Of a stretch of DNA of 64,000 bases, positions 1-8,498 are shown in pieces. Source of the DNA: Parvularcula mediterranea (GTDB taxonomy: Bacteria > Pseudomonadota > Alphaproteobacteria > Caulobacterales > Parvularculaceae); contig NZ_JABFCX010000001.1 of NCBI RefSeq assembly GCF_013085255.1, forward strand, positions 56,771 through 120,770. Direction: 5' to 3'. The notes beneath the pieces were generated by a model, which was not told the origin of the DNA, made no database searches, and was given only the letters and a program-made list of their open reading frames with translations. The position numbers and the translations under genes are program-made. Position 1 is the first letter of the stretch, and every line of letters begins with the position of its first letter.

Positions 1-303
1 CTCGACTGTCAGGCGATCAGTGTCGATGGCGGCATGGCGGCGAATGATTGGTTCGCTCAGAGACTTTCTGATATCCTCAGCCTGCCGATTGATAGGCCAA
101 AGGTGCTGGAGACGACGGCCCTTGGCGCGGCCTATCTCGCTTTTCTTCAGGCTGGGGTCTTCAGTTCTCTGAACGATGTGCGCCAGAACGCCGAGCGGGA
201 CCGGCGTTTCGAGCCTCAGATGCCACAAGAGGAGCGCGCGCGGCGGCTCAAGCGCTGGAAGGCTTGTGTGCAGGCTGTGTTGAGCGTCGCTGAAGCGGGT
301 TAG
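1..303 (+). CDS. glpK: Glycerol kinase, C-terminal fragment
   Basis: The open frame enters from the left edge and stops at 301-303, so only the last 100 residues are visible. The FGGY-kinase signature VDGGMAANDW is followed by LADIL-like and ETTALGAAYLA-type segments that are characteristic of the C-terminal ATPase lobe of glycerol kinase, which phosphorylates glycerol to glycerol 3-phosphate in the cytoplasm. The final helices are rich in Arg and Glu, as usual. The stop overlaps by four bases the stop of the convergent glycosyltransferase gene. Another FGGY sugar kinase cannot be fully excluded without the N-terminus, but the match is strong. Confidence 0.85.
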   Translation, partial: LDCQAISVDGGMAANDWFAQRLSDILSLPIDRPKVLETTALGAAYLAFLQAGVFSSLNDVRQNAERDRRFEPQMPQEERARRLKRWKACVQAVLSVAEAG

Positions 304-1028
304 CGGACGTCGGGGTACTTGTCGCCGAGGCGCTTCCTTGCGCCGAAGCCCCAGCGGATGCCGACATTGGCATAGACGAGATTGGCCTTGAGCCCGCCCC
401 AGGCGGCAACCCGGCGATCATCCGTCCGCACCAGACGGTCGATGAGCCGTACACGGCCGAGCGCCGTCATCTTCACGCAGAGGTCGGCCTCCTCCATTAC
501 CATCATCTCAGGATCACAGCCGCCAACCGCCTCAAAGTCTGTCTTGCGGAAGAACATGGCATGGTCGCCGAAGAGCAGCCTGCATCCTCTGAAGAAAAGG
601 TGGGGGCGGAACAAAAGCGGCGCGTACCAGGTCTTGGCCCAGTTATGGAGCGACGTGATCCACCGGGTCTGACGATCGCCTTCGAGAATCGCGGTGAAAC
701 CTGCGAGCACGGTCCTCGGCTCTTCCATCACCTCACGGACGACCTTGCAGGCATCCTCGGGAAGCATGGTGTCCGCATGGAGGACCATGACGAGCGGACC
801 TTGCGCTTCGGCAACGCCTCGGTTGATCTGGCGCGCGCGGCCCTTAGGGTCCTGCTCGATGACCTTGAAGCCCGCCTCGGAGGCGATCTCACGGGTCCGG
901 TCGGTGCTGCCGCCATCGACCAGGATCACTTCGTCAGGCTGCGGATCGAGCGCGGCGATGTTACGGATGGTGCGCGGCAGCGCTTTTTCTTCATCGAGCG
1001 CCGGGATGACGATGGTCAGCGCGCTCAC
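300..1028 (-). CDS. Family 2 glycosyltransferase of arsenosugar type (TIGR04283-like)
   Basis: 242 residues with a GT-A fold start: ALTIVIPALDEEKALPRTI, then a VDGGSTD nucleotide-binding segment and HADTMLP as the DxD-like metal site near residue 85. Glycosyltransferases of this short class (TIGR04283) are recurrent partners of arsenite methyltransferase in arsenosugar loci. The start codon overlaps the stop of the upstream gene (ATGA), so the gene is the last member of an arsM-reductase-DUF2064-GT2 operon. It probably transfers or remodels the sugar part of an arsenosugar; the exact donor is not readable. It converges on glpK. Confidence 0.8.
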   Translation of the reverse strand: MSALTIVIPALDEEKALPRTIRNIAALDPQPDEVILVDGGSTDRTREIASEAGFKVIEQDPKGRARQINRGVAEAQGPLVMVLHADTMLPEDACKVVREVMEEPRTVLAGFTAILEGDRQTRWITSLHNWAKTWYAPLLFRPHLFFRGCRLLFGDHAMFFRKTDFEAVGGCDPEMMVMEEADLCVKMTALGRVRLIDRLVRTDDRRVAAWGGLKANLVYANVGIRWGFGARKRLGDKYPDVR

Positions 1029-1603
1029 TGGGTAAGGTCCGGCCAGCGCTCGAGGTCTTCGGGACGGTCGACATCGTGGAGGGTTTCGAGGACTTCCGGC
1101 TCGATCCCCTTCGCCTTCATGCGCTCCACCGTCTCGCCGTAAACGCGCTCAGTACCCCACGGCATGTCGGTGAAGAGCCAGTCGGCCTTCTCCGGAATCG
1201 CGAGGGTCCAGTAACCGCCATCATGGGCCGGGCCGATGGCGTAGCGGCCTTCGGCTGAGGCCATCCCCGCCTTGCGGAGGCTTGAGGGCGAAAGGTCCGG
1301 GCAATCCGTACCGAGAAAGATGACGGGTGCGGGGTCGCTGGCGAGGGCGAGACGCTCGCCGAGATCGCCGGCCGGCTGCTCCTGGAAATCAAGAGGCCCC
1401 AGCCACTCCGTGAACGCATCTTCGTCTGCGCCCGTGCCCCACAGGGTGAAGGGCAGGCCGCTTTCCCGTACGCGGGCCACCGTCAGCTCGGCCAGCTTCC
1501 GGTGCATCTCCGCTGCGCCTTCTGGTCCCAGCGCGGGGATGAGCCGGGTCTTGCACTGCCCCGCCACGGGAAAGCGCGCGAGGATGACGATGCGGGCGGT
1601 CAT
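1025..1603 (-). CDS. DUF2064 nucleotidyl/glycosyltransferase-like protein (TIGR04282-like)
   Basis: 192 residues, starting at the ATG that overlaps the upstream stop (ATGA at 1600-1603). Longer in-frame extensions exist but run into the upstream gene. The N-terminus MTARIVILARFPVAGQCKTR is the typical GT-A start of DUF2064 proteins, with a later FLGTDCPDL motif and HDGGYW. The family is named TIGR04282 when found in arsenosugar clusters together with the TIGR04283 glycosyltransferase, as here. Role inferred: making or using an activated sugar in arsenosugar synthesis. No signal peptide, so cytosolic. Confidence 0.8.
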   Translation of the reverse strand: MTARIVILARFPVAGQCKTRLIPALGPEGAAEMHRKLAELTVARVRESGLPFTLWGTGADEDAFTEWLGPLDFQEQPAGDLGERLALASDPAPVIFLGTDCPDLSPSSLRKAGMASAEGRYAIGPAHDGGYWTLAIPEKADWLFTDMPWGTERVYGETVERMKAKGIEPEVLETLHDVDRPEDLERWPDLTQ

Positions 1604-2643
1604 GCTGCGCCGCGTTTCTTTCTCGGCTTGATGAAGCCCGCTTCGATGCAGTAGGCGGTGATCCGCTCCCACCATGCCTCGTCGCAGGGCGGACAAGCCT
1701 CGCCAGAAAACGCGCGGTACTGACTGTCGTCATACTGAGGGTTGCGGGTGAAATAGCGGGCATAGACTTCAGCGCCGCGCTGGAAGAACCGGCGCTCCGA
1801 TGGCCTGAGCGATGCCATGTCGAAGCTCTCGGGGTCCACCCAGTCGGGCGAGGACAGCCCCTCGAACTTGGCGAGCGTCTCGGGGAACGCGCGCAAGGGC
1901 GTCGGCCTGCCCGAGACGAGGTGGAAGACCTTGCCCTCCGCCTCATCGAACCGCTCCACCATCGCGATGATCCCCCGGCAGACATGGTCGATCGGCACGA
2001 GGTCGAGGGTCGCGTGGGGCGCGGCGGGCATCGTCCTGACCCAGCCTTCCGCAAAGACTTTCAGGATCGGGTAGATCGTATCGAAGCTCCGGGTGCGTCC
2101 TTCTTGGTGATCGCCAAGGACGATGCCGGGCCGCGCGATGGCGAAGCGCACGTCGCTGTCACGAACGAGGCGTTCGGCGCGGAGCTTGGTTGACTCATAG
2201 CCGTTGGTGAAGCCCTGGCCTTCGTCGAACTCTGTCTCGAGGAGCGTGCCTTCGCGGTCGCCAGCGATATAGGCGGTGGAGATGTGGACGAGCTTTGCGC
2301 CGGCAAGCTTCGTCAGCGCAAGGACATTCTTCGTGCCCTCAACATTGACCGCGCGGTGGAGGTCATTCTCATCGACGAAATCGGTGACTGCGGCGCAATG
2401 GACGATCGTGTCCGCTTCTTCCGCCAGCGCCTGCCACTCAGCCTCGGAGAGCCCAAAGCTTTCCTTGGTGATGTCGCCCTGAACCGCCCGCAGGACGGGC
2501 ACGGTGCGCCCATCATTCCTCAGGATATCGGGGTTGCGGTTAACGAGGCCGATGACCTCGTAACCCTTATCCGTCAGCCTGCCGCATATTTCCCCGCCGA
2601 GAAGCCCGGCGGAGCCCGTGACGAGGACCCTGCCAGAGGCCAT
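1600..2643 (-). CDS. NAD(P)-dependent extended SDR / thioester-reductase-like enzyme
   Basis: 347 residues. A Rossmann start VLVTGSAGLLGGEI (GxxGxxG) is followed by HCAAVTDF, by STAYIAGD with the SDR tyrosine region, and by YESTKLRAE, which gives the YxxxK catalytic pair. The long C-terminal half and the YESTK context resemble NAD_binding_4 (male-sterility/thioester reductase) or epimerase-type SDRs. The start ATG overlaps the arsM stop (TAATG) and the stop overlaps the next start. It is therefore translationally coupled inside the arsenic operon and may reduce or epimerise a sugar or acyl group of an arsenosugar or arsenolipid; that is inference from context. Confidence 0.75.
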   Translation of the reverse strand: MASGRVLVTGSAGLLGGEICGRLTDKGYEVIGLVNRNPDILRNDGRTVPVLRAVQGDITKESFGLSEAEWQALAEEADTIVHCAAVTDFVDENDLHRAVNVEGTKNVLALTKLAGAKLVHISTAYIAGDREGTLLETEFDEGQGFTNGYESTKLRAERLVRDSDVRFAIARPGIVLGDHQEGRTRSFDTIYPILKVFAEGWVRTMPAAPHATLDLVPIDHVCRGIIAMVERFDEAEGKVFHLVSGRPTPLRAFPETLAKFEGLSSPDWVDPESFDMASLRPSERRFFQRGAEVYARYFTRNPQYDDSQYRAFSGEACPPCDEAWWERITAYCIEAGFIKPRKKRGAA

Positions 2644-3695
2644 TAGCAGCAGGCGCCCGAAGTCGCCTCGGCGTCAGGCTTCACGGCGCTGCCATAGGGC
2701 ATCTCGATACCGCAGCCCTTGAAGATGCCGTAATGGGTGGAGAAATCACCAATGAACTCGAAATGCTCCGCAAACCGCGTATCCTTCAGCATGAGGAACG
2801 TGTTGCCGCAGACCGGGAAGACGCGGCCCTTCTGGATCAGGTGGTGATTGTCGAGAGCGAAGGCGTCCTCCATCCCCGGGATCGTGCCCCGGTAGATGAC
2901 AGCCTGTCCGTAGTCCTCGCAACGTGGCTCGAGCCCCGCCAGCTTGAACAAGCGGTAGGTCGCGGAGAAGAAGTTGTAGCCCTGCACCTTGGCGAGCTGC
3001 TGCGGATCGCCAATGACCAGCGGGCGGTCGTGGACAAGACGCGGATCGGCAAAGCCGCACTCCCGTGTGATGCGGTCGAAATCGCCCCAGTACAGCGCAC
3101 CGGAGATGCATTCGCCATGCAGGACAGGATCGCGCTGCAGCTCCTCAGGCACGCGGCGGTCGCCATAGACGTCGGAGAAGTAGATCTCGCCACCCTCTTT
3201 CAGGAGGCGATGGGCCTGCTCGAACACGGCGCGCTTGTCCTGCACGAGGTTGATGACGCAGTTCGAGACGATGATATCGAAGCTGCCGGGCTCAAGGTCC
3301 AGCTCATCGAGCTTTTCGATATCGCCTTCCATGAACTCGACATTGGCAAAGCCAAAGCGCTCCGCATGCCAATCTTTATGGCGGTTCGCGACTTCGAGCT
3401 GCTCAGGCGTCGCGTCAACGCCGACGATGCGGCCCTTGGGGCCGACAAGCTGCGAAAGGACATAGGCGTCTTGGCCAGAGCCAGAGCCGAGGTCGAGGAT
3501 GGCGGCCCCTTCGAGGCATTCGGGAGCGACAAGCCCACAGCCGTAATAACGGCCCGTGACCTCGTCATGGACGTTCGAGAGCGCCTGACGGATCTCAAGC
3601 GGCGGGGCTTCGGTGGTGCAGCAGGCATCGGTGCGCAGATCCTCCGAACCCTGAAGGACCTTGCCATAGTAAAGCTGCGAATTCTCGATATTCAT
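2643..3695 (-). CDS. arsM: Arsenite S-adenosylmethionine methyltransferase, arsenosugar type
   Basis: 350 residues. The SAM-binding motif ILDLGSGSGQDAYVLS lies at about residues 66-81. Three cysteines, C53 (YYGCGL), C146 (VSNCVI) and C196 (HGECISGA), sit in the contexts of the As(III)-binding cysteines of characterised ArsM. A CC pair occurs near the N-terminus (25-26) and another at the very C-terminus (349-350). Residues after about 235 form the C-terminal extension seen in ArsM of arsenosugar clusters. ArsM methylates arsenite to methyl- and dimethylarsenicals. First gene of a four-gene operon and divergent from the radical SAM gene, with which it should act. Confidence 0.88.
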   Translation of the reverse strand: MNIENSQLYYGKVLQGSEDLRTDACCTTEAPPLEIRQALSNVHDEVTGRYYGCGLVAPECLEGAAILDLGSGSGQDAYVLSQLVGPKGRIVGVDATPEQLEVANRHKDWHAERFGFANVEFMEGDIEKLDELDLEPGSFDIIVSNCVINLVQDKRAVFEQAHRLLKEGGEIYFSDVYGDRRVPEELQRDPVLHGECISGALYWGDFDRITRECGFADPRLVHDRPLVIGDPQQLAKVQGYNFFSATYRLFKLAGLEPRCEDYGQAVIYRGTIPGMEDAFALDNHHLIQKGRVFPVCGNTFLMLKDTRFAEHFEFIGDFSTHYGIFKGCGIEMPYGSAVKPDAEATSGACC

Positions 3696-3742
3696 CTGAT
3701 GGTTCCCGGTACCGTCGATCGCCGTTTCGGCATCTCCTGAAG

Positions 3743-3766
3743 CAATGTGACGCCGATGTCACGTTG
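3743..3766. promoter_or_regulatory. Imperfect palindrome in the arsM / radical SAM divergent promoter region
   Basis: CAATGTGAC and GTCACGTTG are 9-bp arms with one mismatch, separated by GCCGAT. The site lies about 50 bases upstream of the arsM start and 80 bases upstream of the radical SAM start, which suits an operator controlling both directions. The spacing differs from the CRP consensus (TGTGA-N6-TCACA), so the binding protein is unknown. No arsR gene is seen in the window. Confidence 0.4.
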
Positions 3767-3846
3767 ATTGACAGCTTCGCTCCGGAGTGGCCAAAAGTTA
3801 CCGTCTAGGTCGTAACTCCCGCGCGAGAAGGCGCGAACAGGTTTCC

Positions 3847-4824
3847 ATGGTGCAGTTCCCCGATCCCGCCCAGTCGCCCTTCAAGCGCGACGGCGATAGC
3901 CTCGGCGAAGGCAAGTTTGCCGATCCCGTCAGGACCGGCGACGGCTCGCGCCGCGCTTTCGTTCCTCTATCGGGCCTCGACACGCTGTGGTTCAACACAG
4001 GCACCCTCTGCAACCTCGCCTGCGCGACCTGCTATATCGAGAGCTCTCCGACCAACGACGCCCTCGTCTACATCACCAAGGCGGAAGTCGAGGCCTATCT
4101 CGATGAGATCGAGCGGGAAGAGATCGGCACGCGGCAGATCGGCTTCACCGGCGGTGAGCCCTTCATGAACCGCGACATGGTGCCGATCATGGAGATGTGC
4201 CTCGAGCGCGGCTTCGAAGTGCTGGTCCTCTCCAACGCCATGCGCCCGATGCGGCGTTTCGAAGAGCAGCTGAAGGCCATCGCCGACAGGCATTCAGGCA
4301 AGCTCCTGATGCGCGTCAGCCTCGATCACCACACCAAGGAGGCCCACGAGGCCGAGCGCGGTCAGGATACCTGGGATAAGGCGATCGATGGGCTTCTCTG
4401 GCTCCATGACAATGGCTTCCGCGTCGCGGTCGCTGGTCGCCAGCTCCCCACCGAAACGATGGAGGAAGCGCGCGACGGCTATGACCGGCTCCTGAAGGCC
4501 ATCGGCATTGTCCTCGACCTCTCCGACCCCGAACGCCTCGTCGTCTTCCCAGAGATGGACGAAAGCCTCGACACGCCGGAGATCACCGAGGAATGCTGGG
4601 GTATCCTCAGCATGCAGAAGACCGCCGTCATGTGCTCGACCAGCCGCATGGTGGTCAAGCGCAAGGGCGAAGCGACCCCGCGCGTCGCGGCCTGCACCCT
4701 CCTGCCCTACGACCCCCAGTTCGACATGGGCGAGACCCTCACCGAGGCGTCCCAGGCGGTAAAGCTCAACCACCCCCATTGCTCAAGGTTCTGCGTCCTC
4801 GGAGGCGCGAGCTGTTCCGCCTAG
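3847..4824 (+). CDS. Radical SAM protein of the arsenic cluster (ArsS-like role)
   Basis: 325 residues from the ATG at 3847; an in-frame GTG at 3787 would add 20 basic residues but has no better ribosome site and lies in the shared promoter region. The CxxxCxxC cluster motif CNLACATC covers C55, C59 and C62, followed by YIESSPTND. GFTGGEP (SAM-binding GGE) and VLSNAMRPM follow. The C-terminus is Cys-rich (HCSRFCVLGGASC), a possible extra Fe-S site. ArsS radical SAM enzymes join the adenosyl moiety to dimethylarsenite to start arsenosugar synthesis. The motif here differs from the ArsS form I know (CNxxCxHCH), so the ArsS role is inferred from the neighbours. Confidence 0.7.
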   Translation: MVQFPDPAQSPFKRDGDSLGEGKFADPVRTGDGSRRAFVPLSGLDTLWFNTGTLCNLACATCYIESSPTNDALVYITKAEVEAYLDEIEREEIGTRQIGFTGGEPFMNRDMVPIMEMCLERGFEVLVLSNAMRPMRRFEEQLKAIADRHSGKLLMRVSLDHHTKEAHEAERGQDTWDKAIDGLLWLHDNGFRVAVAGRQLPTETMEEARDGYDRLLKAIGIVLDLSDPERLVVFPEMDESLDTPEITEECWGILSMQKTAVMCSTSRMVVKRKGEATPRVAACTLLPYDPQFDMGETLTEASQAVKLNHPHCSRFCVLGGASCSA

Positions 4825-4931
4825 TTCGCGTAAGCCGGGAATAGGAAAAGGATAAGCAGTCCGGCGGTTGCTCTCGGCCGCTGAGGGGTCATATCGTTTC
4901 TCAGTATCACAATAAGAAACGAGGACCCCCG

Positions 4932-7900
4932 GTGACGAAAACCCTGACGAGCTCTGCTCTTGCGCTCAGCCTCCTGGCGAGCACGGCTTCCGCCGAGACC
5001 CTTCTGCTGGGCGATCCCGCGATCAGCGAAGACCGCATTGCCTTCACCTATGCTGGCGACATCTGGACCGCCGCTAAAGATGGCAGCGATGCCCGCCGCC
5101 TGACTTCGGCCATGGGCGATGAGAAGGCGCCGCACTTCTCCCCCGACGGCTCGAAGGTGGCCTTCACGGCGAACTACAACGGCAACTGGGACGTCTTCGT
5201 GGTCGATGCCGATGGCGGCGTGCCGAAGCAGCTGACCTGGCACCCCGGCGGCGATGACGTCCGTGGCTGGTCCGCCGATGGCGAGATGATCGCCTTTGCC
5301 TCGTCCCGCGAGACCAACCACGGCCGCTCGGACCAGCTCTTCCACGTGAGCCCCGATGGCGGGATGCCCGAGAAGATGATGGACGCCCGCTACTACATGG
5401 GCGACTGGCACGAGGACGGCGAAACCCTCGCCTATATCGACTATGGCCCGGCCAACAATGCGCTCTTCGGCGGCTCGTCAGGCTGGTTCGGCTACCGCGG
5501 CGGCACGACGCCTTCGATCATGGTCATGGACACCGAAGCCGGTGAGCTGACCCGCATCCCCGGTGACCGGGTTTCCGACATCTTCCCGATGTTCGACGGC
5601 GACGATGTGGTCTTCCTCTCCGATCGTGGAGAGAATGAGCGCTTCAACGTCTACCGCTGGTCCGCCGAAAGCGAGGAAATCGAGCAGCTCACGGATGAAG
5701 ATGAATGGGATGCTATCGCAGCTGACCTTCACGGCGCGGACCTGATCTATGAGTCCGGTGGCCGCCTCAAGATGCTGGATCTCGACACAGGCGAGGTCGC
5801 AGCGCTCGAAATTACGCTCAATGCTGATCTTCCCGAGCTGCAGCCGGGCTTCAAGAACGCATCGCGCAACATCGATAGCATTGGCCTCTCCCAGACCGGC
5901 AAGCGCGCGGTCATCACGGCCCGGGGCGATGTCTTCACCATCCCCACCGACGAAGGTTCGCCGAGAAACCTGACGCCAGAAGGCGGCGACCGTGCCTATA
6001 CTGGCACCTGGTCCCCCGATGGCCAGCAGGTCGCCTACATCCACGATGACGGCGAGACGCAGATGCTCGTGATCCGCAGCCAGCTCTATGATGGCGAAGC
6101 GGAGAGCCCGGGCCTCAAGGACGGCATCGCCTTCATCCGCAAGCTGATCGATGGCGACCCCGCGGAAGAGAAGAGCTTCGATCTTGGCGAAGGCTTCAAC
6201 TCCATCCTCGCCTTCACGCCTGAAGGTGACAAGATCGTCTATCAAGACGAAAAGCTCCGTCTCAGGATGATCGATCTCGATAGCGGCGACATCTCGACCC
6301 TTGCGACCCATGAGCGGCGCGCAGGCCACTCGGTCTCGATATCGCCCGATGGCCGCTGGCTCGCTGCCGCGATCGAGAAGGCGAACTTCATGCAGGACAT
6401 CGAGCTCATTGATCTGAGCACGAATGGTCGTCGCCGGGTGACCCTGTCCGACGGCATGGCCGACGCAGGCTCTCCGGCGTTCAGCCCCGACGGCAAGTAT
6501 CTCTACTTCACGGCCTCGACCAACTCTGGCCCCACGCAGGTCGGCCTCGACCTGTCGAGCCAGGAGAAGCCCTACCGCGCAGGCATCTACGTCGCCGTTC
6601 TCTCCGACGAGGGCATGTCCCCTGTCATGGACGGCAAGGGCGACGAGCCTGCCAAGGCGGAGAAGAAAGACGAGGACGCTGAAAGCAGCGACGAGAAGAA
6701 GGACGACAAGAAGACCGATCTCGATACGGATGATCTTATCAACCGCATCGTCGCCCTCCCCGTCCCCGAAGCCTCCTATTACGGCCTCGAAGTCACCGAC
6801 GCCGGCGATCTCCTCTACCTGATGGGCGAGCAGCCGGGCATTGCGACCAATCCTCCGGGCACACCCTTCGGCCAGAACTTCAAGCTGATGCGCTGGTCCA
6901 TGAAGGACAAGAAGGCCAGCGAAGTCGCGAGCGGCGTGACGGGCTTTACCCTGTCGGGCGATGGCAAGCAGATGCTCGCCGTGAAGCCGGGCGGCGCCCT
7001 CTTCTTCGGCGCATCGGGCGGCTCGGACATCAAGCCTCTCGACCAGTCGGGCCTCCGCGTGATGGTCGACCCGAAGGAAGAGTGGGCGCAGATCTTCTCC
7101 GACGTCGTGCGGATGGAGGCGGCCTATTTCTACGACCCCGACATGCACGGGCTCGACTGGGAAGCGACCGCTGAGAAGTATCGCCCGCTCCTCGAACATG
7201 TCGGCAGGCGCGCGGACCTCAACACGGTCCTCTCCCTGATGATTGCGGAGATGCAGGCCGGTCATAACCGCGTCGGCGGCGGCGACATTCCGCGTCCTGA
7301 CAGCTCAGGCGTCGGACTTCTCGGTGCTGACCTTTCGGTCAGGAACGGTGCCGTCCGTATCGAGAAAATCTACACGGGCGAGCTCTGGAACCCCTTCGTC
7401 ATGGGTCCGCTCTCCGAGCCGGGTCTCGATGTCGAAGAGGGTGACTACATCCTCACCGTCAACGGCATGCCGATCGGTGACGAGGGCAACCTCTTCCAGC
7501 ACCTCCAGGGGCTCACAGGCCAGCAGGTGACGCTCGGTGTTGCAGACAGCGCCGATGGCCGGGGCTTGCGTGCCGTGACCGTCAAGCCAGGCGGCAGCGA
7601 GTTCGCCATGCGCCTCTGGAACTGGGTCGAGGAGAACCGCAAGCGGGTGGACGAGGCGACCGACGGCCGTGTCGGTTACGTCTATCTTCCGAATACGGCG
7701 GGTGCGGGCTACACCTTCTTCAACCGCATGTTCTTCCCGCAAGCCGACCGCGACGGCATGATCATCGACGAACGCTCGAACGGCGGTGGTCAGGCTGCGA
7801 ACTATGTGACGGACGTCCTCGGCCGCTCCTACCTCTCAGGATGGAAAGACCGGTACGGGAAGACCTTCAACACGCCAGGCGGTGCCCATTACGGGCCGAA

Positions 7901-8276
7901 GGTCATGCTGATCGACCAGGACGCAGGCTCGGGCGGTGACTTCCTGCCTTACGCTTTCCGTGAGGAAGAGCTCGGTACACTGATGGGCACGAGAACCTGG
8001 GGCGGCCTGATCGGCATCTCCGCGAACCCCTCGCTCATCGACGGCGGCTTCCTGACGGTGCCGTTCTTCCGCTTCTATGACACGGACTACGAATGGTCGG
8101 TGGAGAATGAAGGCGTCGCGCCCGACATCGAGGTGAAGCTCAACCCGATCGCCACCAACGAGGGGACCGACAGCCAGCTCGAAGCGGCGATCGAGAAAGT
8201 GCTCGAAGACCTCGAAGGCTGGGATGATCCGGTCCCGGACGAGGCCCCGGCTTATCCGACGGAGCTTGGTCAGTAA
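4932..8276 (+). CDS. Secreted tricorn-like S41 peptidase
   Basis: 1114 residues from a GTG preceded by GAGGA. The N-terminal 21 residues form a signal peptide ending in ASA, so the protein is exported. Repeated SPDG and SADG blades up to about residue 550 are the tricorn beta-propellers. A charged Lys/Glu/Asp linker follows at about 565-600. Then come a tricorn C1 region with His778 (MQAGHNRV), a PDZ domain at about 790-880 and the C2 core with nucleophile Ser1000 in AGSGGD. Tricorn-family enzymes trim peptides; bacterial exported forms act in the periplasm. It stands alone between the arsenic and prp clusters, with no sign of shared regulation. Confidence 0.9.
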   Translation: MTKTLTSSALALSLLASTASAETLLLGDPAISEDRIAFTYAGDIWTAAKDGSDARRLTSAMGDEKAPHFSPDGSKVAFTANYNGNWDVFVVDADGGVPKQLTWHPGGDDVRGWSADGEMIAFASSRETNHGRSDQLFHVSPDGGMPEKMMDARYYMGDWHEDGETLAYIDYGPANNALFGGSSGWFGYRGGTTPSIMVMDTEAGELTRIPGDRVSDIFPMFDGDDVVFLSDRGENERFNVYRWSAESEEIEQLTDEDEWDAIAADLHGADLIYESGGRLKMLDLDTGEVAALEITLNADLPELQPGFKNASRNIDSIGLSQTGKRAVITARGDVFTIPTDEGSPRNLTPEGGDRAYTGTWSPDGQQVAYIHDDGETQMLVIRSQLYDGEAESPGLKDGIAFIRKLIDGDPAEEKSFDLGEGFNSILAFTPEGDKIVYQDEKLRLRMIDLDSGDISTLATHERRAGHSVSISPDGRWLAAAIEKANFMQDIELIDLSTNGRRRVTLSDGMADAGSPAFSPDGKYLYFTASTNSGPTQVGLDLSSQEKPYRAGIYVAVLSDEGMSPVMDGKGDEPAKAEKKDEDAESSDEKKDDKKTDLDTDDLINRIVALPVPEASYYGLEVTDAGDLLYLMGEQPGIATNPPGTPFGQNFKLMRWSMKDKKASEVASGVTGFTLSGDGKQMLAVKPGGALFFGASGGSDIKPLDQSGLRVMVDPKEEWAQIFSDVVRMEAAYFYDPDMHGLDWEATAEKYRPLLEHVGRRADLNTVLSLMIAEMQAGHNRVGGGDIPRPDSSGVGLLGADLSVRNGAVRIEKIYTGELWNPFVMGPLSEPGLDVEEGDYILTVNGMPIGDEGNLFQHLQGLTGQQVTLGVADSADGRGLRAVTVKPGGSEFAMRLWNWVEENRKRVDEATDGRVGYVYLPNTAGAGYTFFNRMFFPQADRDGMIIDERSNGGGQAANYVTDVLGRSYLSGWKDRYGKTFNTPGGAHYGPKVMLIDQDAGSGGDFLPYAFREEELGTLMGTRTWGGLIGISANPSLIDGGFLTVPFFRFYDTDYEWSVENEGVAPDIEVKLNPIATNEGTDSQLEAAIEKVLEDLEGWDDPVPDEAPAYPTELGQ

Positions 8277-8399
8277 GAGCTTCGGGAGGAAGGGCACGAC
8301 CCCCTCCTCCCCGCTCTCCCGGAAGCGCTGTAAGCGCTATCCGGGACCTATGGACTGACGTTCGAACCGCCGAAACGGCTAAGATGCCTGGTCCATGGA

Positions 8400-8429
8400 T
8401 CCCGGATATTCGCGGTGCGAATTCCGGGA
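8400..8429. repeat. Intergenic palindrome, REP-like
   Basis: TCCCGGATATTCGC and GCGAATTCCGGGA are arms separated by three bases, with one extra base on the left arm. It lies between the convergent tricorn-like gene and prpC. Small CCGGAT/TCCGGGA palindromes of this style are dispersed in some alphaproteobacterial genomes. A single copy cannot prove that here, and it may also act as a weak terminator. Confidence 0.4.
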
Positions 8430-8452
8430 AGACGGCAGAACCAAAGCAACAA

Positions 8453-8478
8453 AAAAGGGCGGCCTGAGCCGCCCTTTT
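8453..8478 (-). terminator. Rho-independent terminator of prpC
   Basis: A perfect 11-bp stem (AAAAGGGCGGC / GCCGCCCTTTT) with a four-base loop. Read on the minus strand it is followed by a run of T residues, and it starts about 20 bases after the prpC stop codon. The A/T ends make it usable in the opposite direction as well, for the convergent tricorn-like gene. Confidence 0.85.
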
Positions 8479-8498
8479 CCTTGATCTGAAGCCCGGCC

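Noticed and set aside
3746..3762. CRP-type site before the arsenic genes
   Set aside because: The half sites TGTGA and TCAC are spaced 8 apart, not 6, and the second lacks the final A.
5478..7265. 595-codon open frame antisense to the tricorn-like gene
   Set aside because: Overlaps clear propeller repeats on the other strand and shows no recognisable domain.
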